The notes beneath the pieces were generated by a model. That model searched no databases, was not told the origin of the DNA, and saw only the letters and a list, made by a program, of their open reading frames with translations. A stretch of 64,000 nucleotides of DNA from NCBI RefSeq assembly GCF_000959725.1, contig NZ_CP009322.1, positions 1,736,001-1,800,000 of the forward strand, read 5' to 3'. Each line of letters opens with the position of its first letter. Position 1 is the stretch's first letter. This DNA is from Burkholderia gladioli (GTDB lineage: Bacteria > Pseudomonadota > Gammaproteobacteria > Burkholderiales > Burkholderiaceae). This document shows positions 47,713-59,053 of this stretch, one piece after another. Position numbers and translations under genes: made by a program.

Positions 47713-50139
47713 TCAGCGCTTCTTGCGCGCGACCTCGACCAGGATCCGCTCCACCGCCTCCACATAGCCCGCGGTACCGAAACGGCGCACCGCCGTCTCG
47801 AAGCCATTGGCCACCAGCGCCTCGCGCCGCGCGCGATCGTGGCGCAGCGAGCTCAGCGCGGCGGACAACGACGGCGCCTCGCCGGGCTCGCAAAGCAGGC
47901 CGTTGACACCATCGTCGATGATCTCGATCACGCCGCCGGCCCGCGCGGCCACCACCGGGCGCCGCGCCAGCATCCCCTCGACGATCACGCGCCCGAACGG
48001 CTCGGGCGTGATCGAGGTATGCGCGACCACGTCGACCGCCTTCATCCAGCTGGCGATATCGCGCTGGAAGCCGGCGAAGGTGACACGGTCGCCCAACCCG
48101 CGCTGCGCCACCAGGTCCTGCAGTTCGGCCGCGTATTCGTCCTCGCCGAACAACGGCGCGCCAACCAGCACCACGTGCAGGTCCGGATCGCGCATCGCCG
48201 CGTCGAGCAGCAGGTGCTGCCCCTTCCAGCGCGCCAGGCGGCTGAACGAGCCGACGATCCAGGCCCGTTCCGGCAAGCCCAGCCGCGCGCGCAGGACCGC
48301 CTGCGGCAGCGCGTCGAGCGCCACGAAGGGCGCCGCGTCGATGCCGTTGAACACCACGTCGACCGATTCCTGCTCGCCGCCCGTGAGGGCCAGGTAGGCC
48401 TGCGCGGAGGCATTCGAATTGGCGATCACGCGCGTGAGCCCGAGGCGCGCGCAGCGGCGGATCGCGAACAACTGCTTGGCGCCGAAATGCTCGCGGCTGA
48501 CGATGTCGCGCAGGTGCCAGACCACCGGCTTGCGCGCGATGCGCCCGGCCAGCGCGCCAACCACCATGGCGCGCTGCGTATTGGCATAGATCACGTCGAC
48601 CTCGCGCGCGCGGCGCACCACCTCGCGCACCAGCGAGAGCAGGCCGCCCACGGCGCGCAGCGAGGCGCCGCCCTGCTTGCGCACGCCGTCGAGCCCGCGC
48701 GACTTCAGCACCTCGACCTCGACGCCGGCCTCGGCCAGCGCGGCCTGGAACGGGCCGTCGTCGAACAGCAGCACGCTGGCGCTGCCGCGCCAGTGCGTGA
48801 CGAATTCGAGCAGGGACAGCTCGGCGCCGCCGAGCACGCCGCTCTGGTCCAGCACCAGCGCGCGCACCTGGCTGGCCGCCGCGGTGCCCGCCTCGCGGGC
48901 ACCGGCCCGCGCGCGGGCCTGGGCATCGGGCAGCAGGCTCTCGATCTGCTCGACCAGGCGGCGCCGGAAATGCTGGGTCGCGAAACGTTCGGCATTGGCG
49001 CGGCAGACCTCGGGCCGGAACCGCGCGGGATCGGCCTCGAAGGCATCCACCGCGGCCACGATCGCCGGCACGCTCTGCTCCTCGAAGAACAAGCCGGTGG
49101 GCGTCGCATCGACGGCGCCGTCGCGCACCGTCTCGAGCGCGCCGCCCTTGCCATAGGCGATCACCGGCGTGCCGCAGGCCTGCGCCTCGACCACCGAGAT
49201 GCCGAAATCCTCCTCGGCCGCGAACACGAAGGCCTTGGCGCGCCGCATGTGGTCCTGCAGCACCGAGAACGGCTGGTAGCCCAGCACCTCGACGTTCGGG
49301 CCGGCCTTGGCGCGCACCTTGGCCATGTCGGGGCCGTCGCCGATCACCACCAGGCGGCGCCCCGGCATGCGCGAGAAGGCCTCGGCGATCAGGTCGATCT
49401 TCTTGTACGGCACCATCCGCGAGGCCGTCACGTAGAAGTCCTCCTTGTCGGTCGACAGCGCGAAACCGTCGACGTCGACCGGCGGGAACACCACCGCCGC
49501 GTCGCGCTGGTAGACCTTGCGGATGCGCCGCGCGATGAAGGCCGAATTGGCGATGAAGCCGTCGACCGAGTTCGAGGTGCGGATGTCCCAGTTGCGGATG
49601 TAGTGCAGGATCAGCCGCGCCATCATCGACTTCGGGCCGCGCGTGAGCTGCGACTGCTCCAGGTACTGGTGCTGCAGGTCCCAGGCATAGCGGATCGGCG
49701 AATGCACGTAGCTGACGTGGATCTGGTCCGGCCCGGTCAGCACGCCCTTGGCCACCGCGTGGCTGCTGGAGATCACCAGGTCGTAGGCGGATACATCGAG
49801 CTGCTCGATCGCCAGCGGCATCAGCGGCAGGTAGCTGCGGTACTTGGTGCGCGCGAACGGCAGCTTCTGGATGAAGGAGGTGGTGACCGGCCGGCCGTGC
49901 AGGAAGCCGCGGTCGTCGAGGAAGTCGACCAGGCTGAACAGGTCCGCGTCGGGGAAGCAGGCGATGATCTGCTCCAGCACGCGCTCGGCGCCGGCATAGG
50001 TGACCAGCCAGTCGTGGATGATGGCCACGCGCAGCGGCCGGCCCGCGGGCTTGCCGAGCTGCCTGCCGGCGGCGGCCGCGGCCGGCTGGAGCTGGCGCGC
50101 GAAGGAAGCCGCCGAGCGTTCTACGAGTTCGCCTTTCAT
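47713..50139 (-). CDS. bceR: Double-domain glycosyltransferase (two GT4 domains)
   Basis: An 808-residue cytoplasmic enzyme with two complete glycosyltransferase family 4 domains. Domain 1 (about 35-410) has RVAIIHDWLVTYAGAERVLE and the motif FGISVVEAQACGTPVIAYGKGG. Domain 2 (about 430-800) has SGVLGGAELSLLEFV, VGSFSRLARWKGQHLLLDA, and PFGRVIVEGMLARRPVVAA. It probably adds two sugars in turn to the lipid-linked repeat. It starts within the flippase stop (ATGA at 50136-50139). A double glycosyltransferase next to the flippase matches BceR of the cepacian cluster. Confidence 0.9.
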   Translation of the reverse strand: MKGELVERSAASFARQLQPAAAAAGRQLGKPAGRPLRVAIIHDWLVTYAGAERVLEQIIACFPDADLFSLVDFLDDRGFLHGRPVTTSFIQKLPFARTKYRSYLPLMPLAIEQLDVSAYDLVISSSHAVAKGVLTGPDQIHVSYVHSPIRYAWDLQHQYLEQSQLTRGPKSMMARLILHYIRNWDIRTSNSVDGFIANSAFIARRIRKVYQRDAAVVFPPVDVDGFALSTDKEDFYVTASRMVPYKKIDLIAEAFSRMPGRRLVVIGDGPDMAKVRAKAGPNVEVLGYQPFSVLQDHMRRAKAFVFAAEEDFGISVVEAQACGTPVIAYGKGGALETVRDGAVDATPTGLFFEEQSVPAIVAAVDAFEADPARFRPEVCRANAERFATQHFRRRLVEQIESLLPDAQARARAGAREAGTAAASQVRALVLDQSGVLGGAELSLLEFVTHWRGSASVLLFDDGPFQAALAEAGVEVEVLKSRGLDGVRKQGGASLRAVGGLLSLVREVVRRAREVDVIYANTQRAMVVGALAGRIARKPVVWHLRDIVSREHFGAKQLFAIRRCARLGLTRVIANSNASAQAYLALTGGEQESVDVVFNGIDAAPFVALDALPQAVLRARLGLPERAWIVGSFSRLARWKGQHLLLDAAMRDPDLHVVLVGAPLFGEDEYAAELQDLVAQRGLGDRVTFAGFQRDIASWMKAVDVVAHTSITPEPFGRVIVEGMLARRPVVAARAGGVIEIIDDGVNGLLCEPGEAPSLSAALSSLRHDRARREALVANGFETAVRRFGTAGYVEAVERILVEVARKKR

Positions 50140-51602
50140 ACGCTTTTCCCGGGAATCAGTCGCCCGATCGCACCGCGCGCGAGCGCGCGCAGGCCGGGCG
50201 TCGTCAAGAGCGACCACGCCATGTTCAGCGCGGCCACGAGTGCGCAGAGCGCGATGGCTTCCAGCAGCGTCGGGCCGGTCCAGGCCAGCGCCAGGCTGGC
50301 GAGCAGGAAGGCCAGGTGGGCCGCCATGTCGAGCAGGATCGGGCGGCGCCGCACCGAGGACAGCATCAGCAGCACGCCGTAGTCGACCAGCGCGCGCGCG
50401 GCCACCACCACCGCCGCGCCGATCAGGCCGAAGTGCGCGACGCCGAACCAGAGCGCCGCCACGAAGAACGGCAGCTGGATCACGCCGGCCAGCCCGGCGC
50501 GCGCCGGATTGACCTGCGACTGGATCAGGATCCGCACCACGCTGGCCTGGCCGACCAGCCAGATGCCGATCACCAGCACCCGGCCCACCGGCGCGGACTG
50601 CAGCGCCAGCTCGGGTCCCACCCACAGGTCGAGGAAGGGCTGCAGCGCGAAGATCGCCACGATCATGATCGGCGTGAACACGCCGTTGAGGAATTCCAGC
50701 GACTGGCGCACCAGCTTGTCGGCATGGTCGCGATCGATCGCCGACAGGCGCGGGAACAGCGTACGCACCACCGCGTTGGGCAGCATGTTCAGGCGCGTGA
50801 CGAGGTTCTGCGGCACCGTGTAGTAGGTCACGTAGCGCGCGCCGAGATGGGCGCCGAGCAGCACCCGGTCGAGCGAATCGGCCACCATGCTGGCGGTGCT
50901 GGCGATCAGCATCCAGCCGCCGAAGGTGAACAGTTCCTTCGCGGTCTGCCAGCGCGGCGGCGCCACGCGCCGGATGTTCAGCACGCGCAGGCTGGCGCGG
51001 CCCAGCAGCAGCGCCGCCACGAGGCGCGCCAGCACCGCGGCGGCCAGCACCGACTGCAGGTTCGGCGCGATCAGCCAGGCCGCGCCGAGCGGCAGCAACT
51101 GGAACAGGAAGGTGCCGAAGGTCTGGTTGGCGTTGTAGATGCCGAAGCGCTCGGCGCCGTTGATCGCGCCCGAGAACACCCAGGACACGTTGGCGATCGG
51201 GATCGCGCAGGCCAGCCACGGCAGCGCCTGGTAGACCTCGTGCTGCAGCGCCGGCGACACCTTGGTGAAGTAAGCCGTGTAGATGAAGGCACCGAAATAG
51301 ATCAGCAGGCCGCCCACGATGCCGGTGCCGAGATTGAGCCAGCAGGCGCTCCAGAACACGCGCTCGCATTGCTCGGGGTCGCCGCTGGCGAGCGCCTTGG
51401 AGATCTGGTTCTGGGCAGCCATGCTCATGCCCAGGTCGAGGATCCCGAAATAGCCGATCAGCGTCCACACCAGGCTCACCACGCCGTAGCGATCGACGCC
51501 GAGCGCGTGGATGTAGGCCGGCACCGTCACCAGCGACACGAAGGTCGGCAGGATCAGCCCGACGAAGTTCACCGCGACGTTCCTCAGCATGCGCTTATCC
51601 AT
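50136..51602 (-). CDS. bceQ: Wzx-type polysaccharide repeat-unit flippase
   Basis: A 488-residue inner-membrane protein of the MOP superfamily with about 12-14 membrane segments. Typical parts: NFVGLILPTFVSLVTVPAYI at the start, GYFGILDLGMSMAAQNQISKALA, and STASMVADSLDRVLLGAHLG. It would flip the undecaprenyl-linked repeat to the periplasm. It overlaps bceR by four bases, so the two are made together. The symbol is from position in the cepacian cluster. Confidence 0.88.
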   Translation of the reverse strand: MDKRMLRNVAVNFVGLILPTFVSLVTVPAYIHALGVDRYGVVSLVWTLIGYFGILDLGMSMAAQNQISKALASGDPEQCERVFWSACWLNLGTGIVGGLLIYFGAFIYTAYFTKVSPALQHEVYQALPWLACAIPIANVSWVFSGAINGAERFGIYNANQTFGTFLFQLLPLGAAWLIAPNLQSVLAAAVLARLVAALLLGRASLRVLNIRRVAPPRWQTAKELFTFGGWMLIASTASMVADSLDRVLLGAHLGARYVTYYTVPQNLVTRLNMLPNAVVRTLFPRLSAIDRDHADKLVRQSLEFLNGVFTPIMIVAIFALQPFLDLWVGPELALQSAPVGRVLVIGIWLVGQASVVRILIQSQVNPARAGLAGVIQLPFFVAALWFGVAHFGLIGAAVVVAARALVDYGVLLMLSSVRRRPILLDMAAHLAFLLASLALAWTGPTLLEAIALCALVAALNMAWSLLTTPGLRALARGAIGRLIPGKSV

Positions 51603-51674
51603 GCCGCCGCCCCGGTAGGTCCCGCCCGTTCCGCTCGACTTGCTCGATCGCCATCATTGCCTCGTGTGCCTCCC

Positions 51675-53855
51675 TCATCGCGGCGTCCACCGATACATCA
51701 TCACCTTGCCGCGCGCGTCCTCCTCCACGAAGACCAGGTACTCGCCGTTGTCGCGGCGATGCGCGCTGATCCCGAACGGCACGTCGACCCAGCCCGAGGC
51801 GCGCCCCACTTCCGGCCCCGGCTTGATCACGCCGAGCTCGCGGCCGGTGTCCTTGTCGTAGACGTGCACGATGCCGACCGGCTCGACGCCGAACAGGTAG
51901 CGGCCTTCCACGGTCAGGCTGATCAGGTTCAGGATCGGCTTGGCATCGGGCGCCCAGGGCAGTTCGACCTGGTAGCGCTTGACGGGCGTGCCGCTCGACC
52001 ACTTGTCGTAGCGCACCAGCACGCGCCCCACCTCCTTGTTGATGCCGGGCTTGGGCTGCGCATCGGCGGTGTAGCCGGTCACGTAGAGCGTGTCGCCGGC
52101 CGGATCGTAGATCGCGCGGCGCAGCTCGGTGAAGGGCTCGGGCACCGGGTAGGCGGTGAGCTTGTCGTAGGAGTAGATCGGGTTGCCGACCTTGTCGAGG
52201 CCGCCGTAGCGGAAGCGGAAGATGCCGCGCTTGTCGCTGGCGCGCCAGATGTCGCCGTTGGTATCGACCCACCAGCCCCAGCCGCCGGGCTTGGCTTTTC
52301 CGCTGGTGTTCAGCGTGAATTCGCCGTCCTCGAAATGGCCGTTGCCGTTCAGGTCGCGCCAGATCCAGTCGCCGCCCGGCGGCCGGTTCGGGATCTTGTC
52401 GACGCCGCGCGCGCGGCCCGCGAACAAGCCCGAGGGAATCGCCGTCTCGCCGTCGCGCTTCGCGTCGAAGCGGTAGATCTTCAGGTGATCGGCGTACATG
52501 TCGGTCAGGTACAGGAAGGTGTGACCGTCCAGGCGTCGCGCGGTGGGCAGGCCCGGCCACTGGTCGGTGTTGAAGACCGGATCGTCGGGGTACTTGAAGC
52601 GGTTCGACAGGAAACCCGCGTATTTCCATTCGTGCCCGGCCGGCTTCGAGAAATCGAGTTCGAAGCGCTTGTTGCCGGTGTAGACGCTGTTCGGGCGAGC
52701 CGGATCGATGCTCGCGCCGTCGACGAACAGCAGGCCGTCGACCTGCCAGCGCAGCTTGCCGCCGCCGTCGTAGCTGGCCAGCGTGGCGCCGAGCCCGGCG
52801 CCGATGGTTCCCTGCTTCGGGCCGATGCCATTCATCGACACATAGATGTTGCCGTCGCGATCGGCGCCGACGCCGGTCAGGCCGTTGAAGCGGCCTGGGC
52901 CGGGACGGCCCGCCACGCCGGAGAAGATCCCGCCGCGCTCGCCCAGCGGCGTGGCCGGCACGTATTTGTCGCCCTGCTTCGCGTAGATCAGGATCTGCTG
53001 GCGCGGGCCGTTGTCGGCCACCAGCACGCGCGATTTCGCGTCGACGGCCACGTCCACCGCCTCGCTGTCGGCCGGCAGAGCCGGCGCGTCGTCGATCGGG
53101 CGGCCGTCGGCGCGCACGTGCAGCAGCTTCGCCGGGCCCGTCAGCGTCTTGGAGAGCAGCCACAGCGTGCCGTCGGCGGCCAGCGCGATGCGGCCCGGCT
53201 CGGGGGCGCTGAACGAGGACAGCTTGTCCATCGTCTCGGCGTCGTAGACATCCACGCTGTCGTGATTCGGATCGGTGGCGTAGAGCCGCTTCATCGAGGC
53301 CGCCAGGCCGCCCACCTCGTCGCGCGTGCCGGTCGGCACGTCGTTGACCTTCAGGAAACTGGCCGCCATCTTCGCGCGCGAGTCGCCCGCGGTGGCCGCG
53401 CGGAACGGCGCGGGCTGGCGCATGTCGCCGATCGCGCGGCGCGAGATGCCCCACCATTGGCGTCCCTTCTCCGGCCAGATGCCGGGGCTCACCAGCCGCC
53501 CCTTCTCGTTGCCCACGCCGATCGCCACATAGGCATAGCGATCGTTGACGGCGATCGCGCTGCCGCCGGCATTGCCCCAGCCGTGCGTGCCGCCCGCGAA
53601 GCCGAGCATCTTGCCGTCCTGGTAGACGCTGGCCTCGGCGCCGCTCTCGTCCCAGGGCGCGTTCGTATAGACCTTGCCTTGCGGCGTCACGGCGATCGCG
53701 CGGATATCGATCTGCGTCCAGCTGCCGTCGCCGTAACCATAGGTATTGCCGATCCACGAGGTGGTGGCATCGAGCACGGTTTCGGCCGGCGCGCGGCCGG
53801 GCAGGCAGACGAAGGAAATCAGGACGGCGAGGACGATCAGTAGCGGACGTCGCAA
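51675..53855 (-). CDS. Exported beta-propeller-like protein of the exopolysaccharide cluster
   Basis: About 726 residues, with NHL/SGL-like repeats (for example GRIALAADGTLWLLSK, GVGADRDGNIYVSMNG, WWVDTNGDIWRASDKRGIF), suggesting a secreted propeller. The frame has no good ATG start: ATGs at 53975 and 53930 put about 25-40 Arg/Pro-rich residues before the signal. A TTG at 53855 with GGAGAG six bases upstream begins directly with a fine signal peptide (RRPLLIVLAVLISFVCLPGRAPA), so I use it. Its position equals bceP of cepacian clusters. The reaction is unknown; a periplasmic or surface role in polymer handling is inferred. Confidence 0.78.
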   Translation of the reverse strand: MRRPLLIVLAVLISFVCLPGRAPAETVLDATTSWIGNTYGYGDGSWTQIDIRAIAVTPQGKVYTNAPWDESGAEASVYQDGKMLGFAGGTHGWGNAGGSAIAVNDRYAYVAIGVGNEKGRLVSPGIWPEKGRQWWGISRRAIGDMRQPAPFRAATAGDSRAKMAASFLKVNDVPTGTRDEVGGLAASMKRLYATDPNHDSVDVYDAETMDKLSSFSAPEPGRIALAADGTLWLLSKTLTGPAKLLHVRADGRPIDDAPALPADSEAVDVAVDAKSRVLVADNGPRQQILIYAKQGDKYVPATPLGERGGIFSGVAGRPGPGRFNGLTGVGADRDGNIYVSMNGIGPKQGTIGAGLGATLASYDGGGKLRWQVDGLLFVDGASIDPARPNSVYTGNKRFELDFSKPAGHEWKYAGFLSNRFKYPDDPVFNTDQWPGLPTARRLDGHTFLYLTDMYADHLKIYRFDAKRDGETAIPSGLFAGRARGVDKIPNRPPGGDWIWRDLNGNGHFEDGEFTLNTSGKAKPGGWGWWVDTNGDIWRASDKRGIFRFRYGGLDKVGNPIYSYDKLTAYPVPEPFTELRRAIYDPAGDTLYVTGYTADAQPKPGINKEVGRVLVRYDKWSSGTPVKRYQVELPWAPDAKPILNLISLTVEGRYLFGVEPVGIVHVYDKDTGRELGVIKPGPEVGRASGWVDVPFGISAHRRDNGEYLVFVEEDARGKVMMYRWTPR

Positions 53856-54453
53856 TGCGGCTCTCCGGAATGGGCTGGCGGGCGGTGATGAACGGCGCTT
53901 CCGTGCCCGCGGGGAGGGGGTGGCGCGCATCAGGTGAAATGCCCGGCGCGGCGCCTGCCGAGCACCGCCATGCACCTGGATGCGGCACCGCGTCAGGCCT
54001 GCCCGCAGGTACGGTGCGACGCAGGTTACAAGCGAAAATAATCACAAGAAAATCCGAATAATTTCCGCGGCGCCGTAAATGTTTCAATCTCTCATCGGTC
54101 GCGTCGGGATTCGGTATTTACGAGTCGATATCGATGCGGCGCGGCAAGATCGACCGGGCATTCGTGCATCGCGTCGTAACATGTACCGGGCACGCAGCCC
54201 GCTGCACCGGGGATCGGAAGGCGCGCCGCTGTTTTATTCAGCAGTACCGGATGATGCAGGGATCCATTCCACAAAAAAATCGTTCAGCCATCCGCAATGG
54301 CTCGATGGATTTTTTGCCGATTTCTTTTCCCTAGAATTCGGCTCGAATCGACCCGCAAACTTTTACCGACGGAAAGCTTGCGCGTTTCGGCGCTCCGGCC
54401 GCGGCACATGGAGAGCCGGCGCAGGCGCCGTCAGGCTCGCCCTTCCGGACACG
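53856..54453. other. Divergent promoter region of the exopolysaccharide genes
   Basis: About 600 bp between the propeller gene (leftward) and the acyltransferase gene (rightward). The segment 54030-54075 (acaagcgaaaataatcac and on) and 54265-54365 are AT-rich and should carry the two promoters. I see no clear operator palindrome or small gene. Confidence 0.55.
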
Positions 54454-55515
54454 ATGACGATCGACACTCCCGCTTCCGCGCCCTCGCCCCATTCCGGCCG
54501 TATCGTCCAGCTCGACGGCCTGCGCGCCATCGCCGTGATGGCCGTGTTCCTGCAGCATGCGCTCAAGGCGCCGCTCTGGATGGGCGTGGACCTGTTCTTC
54601 GTGCTGAGCGGTCTGCTGATCACCGGCATCCTGCTCGACCGCAAGGCGCGCGGGCTGCCGCTGTTCCGCCATTTCTACGTGCGCCGCGCGCGCCGCATCC
54701 TGCCGCCCTACGCGCTGCTGCTGGTGGTCTCCACCCTGTTGTTCGGCGCCGGCTGGCTCGCGCACTGGCCCTGGTACGCGTTCTTCTCGACCAATATCGG
54801 CTTGTCGCTCGGCAGCATCGGCCACGAGAGCCTCAACGTGCTGTGGTCGCTGGCCGTGGAGGAGCAGTTCTACATCTTCTGGCCCTTCGTGGTGCTGCTG
54901 TGTCCCGAGCGGGCGCTGGCCTGGGTGGCCGCCGCCCTGGTGGTCGCCGCGCCGCTGCTGCGAGCGATCGCCACGCCCTGGTTCGATTCGTTCTGGCCGA
55001 TCTACTACCTCACGCCATTCCGCATGGACCTGCTGGCGGCCGGCGCGCTGCTGGCCGTGCTGCTGCGCCGCGACCGCCGCGCGCTCGAGCCCTATACCGG
55101 CCTGGCGGTGGCCGGCGCCTGCATCGCGCTGGCGCTGCTGGCCTGGCTGCATCTGTCCAACCCGCGTTTTCGCGCCGCCAATACGCCGCTCTCGAATGCC
55201 GCCCTCTACAGCATCTCGCTGCTGCTCTGCACCTCGATCGTGGTGATCGCGCTGCGCGGCCGCGGCCTGGTGCAGCGCGTGCTGACGCATCCGGTGCTGG
55301 TCTATGTGGGCACCATCAGCTACACGGTCTACCTGGTCCACCTCAGCGTGCTCTATGCGCTCTGGCCCTGGCACCTGAACCGCTACCTGACGGCCGTGCT
55401 CGCGCTCGCGATCACGCTCGCCTACGCCAGCTTCACCTGGTTCGCGTTCGAACGGCGGCTCACGCGCGGTCCCACGCGGCCGGTGATCGTCGCGGCGCCG
55501 CGCCCGACCGCCTGA
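54454..55515 (+). CDS. bceO: Membrane acyltransferase, exopolysaccharide decoration (acyltransferase 3 family)
   Basis: A 353-residue membrane acyltransferase: IVQLDGLRAIAVMAVFLQHA with the catalytic histidine, MGVDLFFVLSGLLITGILLD, HFYVRRARRILPPYALLL, and SLAVEEQFYIFWPFV. About nine to ten membrane segments. The ATG at 54454 starts just before the conserved part; the longer open frame has 125 unrelated residues. It leads the plus-strand unit bceO-bceN-bceM, 31 bp before the GMD gene. Symbol by position and family. Confidence 0.88.
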   Translation: MTIDTPASAPSPHSGRIVQLDGLRAIAVMAVFLQHALKAPLWMGVDLFFVLSGLLITGILLDRKARGLPLFRHFYVRRARRILPPYALLLVVSTLLFGAGWLAHWPWYAFFSTNIGLSLGSIGHESLNVLWSLAVEEQFYIFWPFVVLLCPERALAWVAAALVVAAPLLRAIATPWFDSFWPIYYLTPFRMDLLAAGALLAVLLRRDRRALEPYTGLAVAGACIALALLAWLHLSNPRFRAANTPLSNAALYSISLLLCTSIVVIALRGRGLVQRVLTHPVLVYVGTISYTVYLVHLSVLYALWPWHLNRYLTAVLALAITLAYASFTWFAFERRLTRGPTRPVIVAAPRPTA

Positions 55516-55528
55516 CTCCCTTCACTAG

Positions 55529-57536
<2,008 letters not shown>

Positions 57537-57563
57537 CCCGCGGCCCGGCGAGACCATGAGAAA

Positions 57564-57590
57564 CGGGGCCGGGCTTACGCGCCGGCCCCG
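57564..57590. terminator. Hairpin between converging bceM and metZ
   Basis: CGGGGCCGG and CCGGCCCCG pair perfectly over 9 bp around nine bases. Only short T/A tracts flank it (GTTTC on the minus side), but its place between two converging stops fits a two-way terminator. Confidence 0.7.
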
Positions 57591-57615
57591 CTCGATTCGA
57601 TCACGCCCGGTTCGC

Positions 57616-58806
57616 TCAGCTATCCAGCCCGCGCGCCAGGTCGCGACGCAGGTCCTCGGCGCTCTCCAGCCCGACCGCGAGCCGGATCAGGCCTTCGGAA
57701 ATCCCCGCCGCCGCGCGCGCCTCGGGCGTGATGCGCGAGTGCGTGGTGGTGGCCGGGTGGGTGATGGTGGTGCGCGTATCGCCCAGGTTGGCCGTGATCG
57801 ACGCCACGCGGGTATTGTCGATCACGCGCCAGGCATTGGCACGCTGAGCTTCCGGCGTGTCCCCCTTGAGCTCGAACGAGACCACCGCCCCGCCCGCCTT
57901 CTGCTGGCGCTTGGCGATCTCGTACTGCGGATGCGACGCCAGCCCGGGGTAGAACACGCGCTTGACGGCCGGATGCTGCTCCAGCCAGCGCGCGATCTCC
58001 AGCGCGTTCGCCGATTGCCGCTCGACGCGCAGCGACAGCGTTTCCATGCCCTTGAGCAGCACCCAGGCGTTGAAGGCCGACAGCGTCGGCCCGGCGCTGC
58101 GCACGAACGGGAACACCTTGCCCGTGATGAATTCCTTCGAGCCCACCAGCGCGCCGCCCAGCACGCGGCCCTGGCCGTCGAGGAACTTGGTGGCCGAGTG
58201 CATCACCACGTCGGCACCGAGCTTGAGCGGCTGCTGCAGCGCCGGGCTGCAGAAACAGTTGTCGACCACGAACAGCGCCTTCGCCTCCTTGGCGACGGTC
58301 GCGATCGCGGCGATGTCGGCCAGCTCGGTGAGCGGGTTCGAGGGCGTCTCGAGGAAGAACATCTTGGTTTCGGGACGCACCGCCTCGCGCCAGGCGTTCA
58401 GGTCGGTCGGATCGACGAAGGTGGTCGTGATGCCGAACTTGCTGAAGATCTGCGAGAACATGCCCAGCGTCGAGCCGAACAGGCTGCGCGAGCTGACCAA
58501 GTGGTCGCCCGCCTGCAGCGCCGACATCACCACCGACATGATCGCCGCCATCCCCGAAGCCGTCGCGATGCAGGCCTCGCCGCCCTCCAGCGCCGCCAGG
58601 CGATCCTGGAACATCGTCACGGTGGGGTTGGTGAAGCGCGAATACGTGTAGTTGTCCTCGGAGTTCGCGAAGCGCGTGGCAGCGTCCTGGGCGCTCGTGA
58701 AGCAGAAGCTGGAGGTCAGGAACAGCGCTTCCGAATGTTCGTTGTATTCGCTGCGCAGCGTGCCCGCGCGCACCGCGAGGGTTTCGAGGCTGAGAGAGTC
58801 GTCCAT
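57616..58806 (-). CDS. metZ: O-succinylhomoserine sulfhydrylase
   Basis: A PLP enzyme that makes homocysteine from O-succinylhomoserine and sulfide, in methionine synthesis. It has 396 residues. The PLP lysine is K207 in SATKFLDGQGRVLGGA; the N-terminal SLETLAVRAG and YTYSRFTNPTV are typical. The start at 58806 drops 30 unrelated residues. A SAM-II-like riboswitch and terminator upstream indicate control by S-adenosylmethionine. Confidence 0.95.
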   Translation of the reverse strand: MDDSLSLETLAVRAGTLRSEYNEHSEALFLTSSFCFTSAQDAATRFANSEDNYTYSRFTNPTVTMFQDRLAALEGGEACIATASGMAAIMSVVMSALQAGDHLVSSRSLFGSTLGMFSQIFSKFGITTTFVDPTDLNAWREAVRPETKMFFLETPSNPLTELADIAAIATVAKEAKALFVVDNCFCSPALQQPLKLGADVVMHSATKFLDGQGRVLGGALVGSKEFITGKVFPFVRSAGPTLSAFNAWVLLKGMETLSLRVERQSANALEIARWLEQHPAVKRVFYPGLASHPQYEIAKRQQKAGGAVVSFELKGDTPEAQRANAWRVIDNTRVASITANLGDTRTTITHPATTTHSRITPEARAAAGISEGLIRLAVGLESAEDLRRDLARGLDS

Positions 58807-58872
58807 GTCTGATTTATCCGGGTTCCTGCGCGCCGCGTCAGGGGCGCGCCACTGAAGGCCGCAAGGCCAACG

Positions 58873-58905
58873 AAAAAGCCCGCGACGCGTCGGCATCAGC
58901 GGGCT
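58873..58905 (-). terminator. Terminator upstream of metZ, likely riboswitch expression platform
   Basis: On the minus strand AGCCCGC pairs with GCGGGCT, followed by a T-run (the A's at 58873-58877). It lies after the SAM-II-like aptamer and before metZ, so it can end purF transcripts or, more likely, act as the riboswitch-controlled stop. Confidence 0.85.
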
Positions 58906-58948
58906 TCAGTGCGGTACCACAGCCTGGACTCCAGCCGGCGGTGCCGGC

Positions 58949-59010
58949 CTTCGCTTTAGCTGTTTCGGGGCGATTGCCCCACGTCCGCAAGCTGAATCAA
59001 ATCGACGCAA
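58949..59010 (-). promoter_or_regulatory. SAM-II (SAM-alpha) type riboswitch aptamer upstream of metZ
   Basis: On the minus strand: a short P1 stem (TGCGTC with GGACGT), a loop GATTTGATTCAGCTTGC, a small extra hairpin GGGGC/GCCCC, and then AAACAGCTAAAGCGAAGG. The GATTTG...GCTTGC loop and the following AAACA-GCTAAA are the conserved parts of SAM-II, whose pseudoknot binds S-adenosylmethionine. It lies 43 bp after the purF stop and ends about 140 bp before metZ, with a terminator between. SAM-II is known upstream of metA, metX, metZ and similar genes. Confidence 0.82.
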
Positions 59011-59053
59011 GGCGCATCGTAACACGCGAGCGCGAAACGATGCACGCCGGCGC

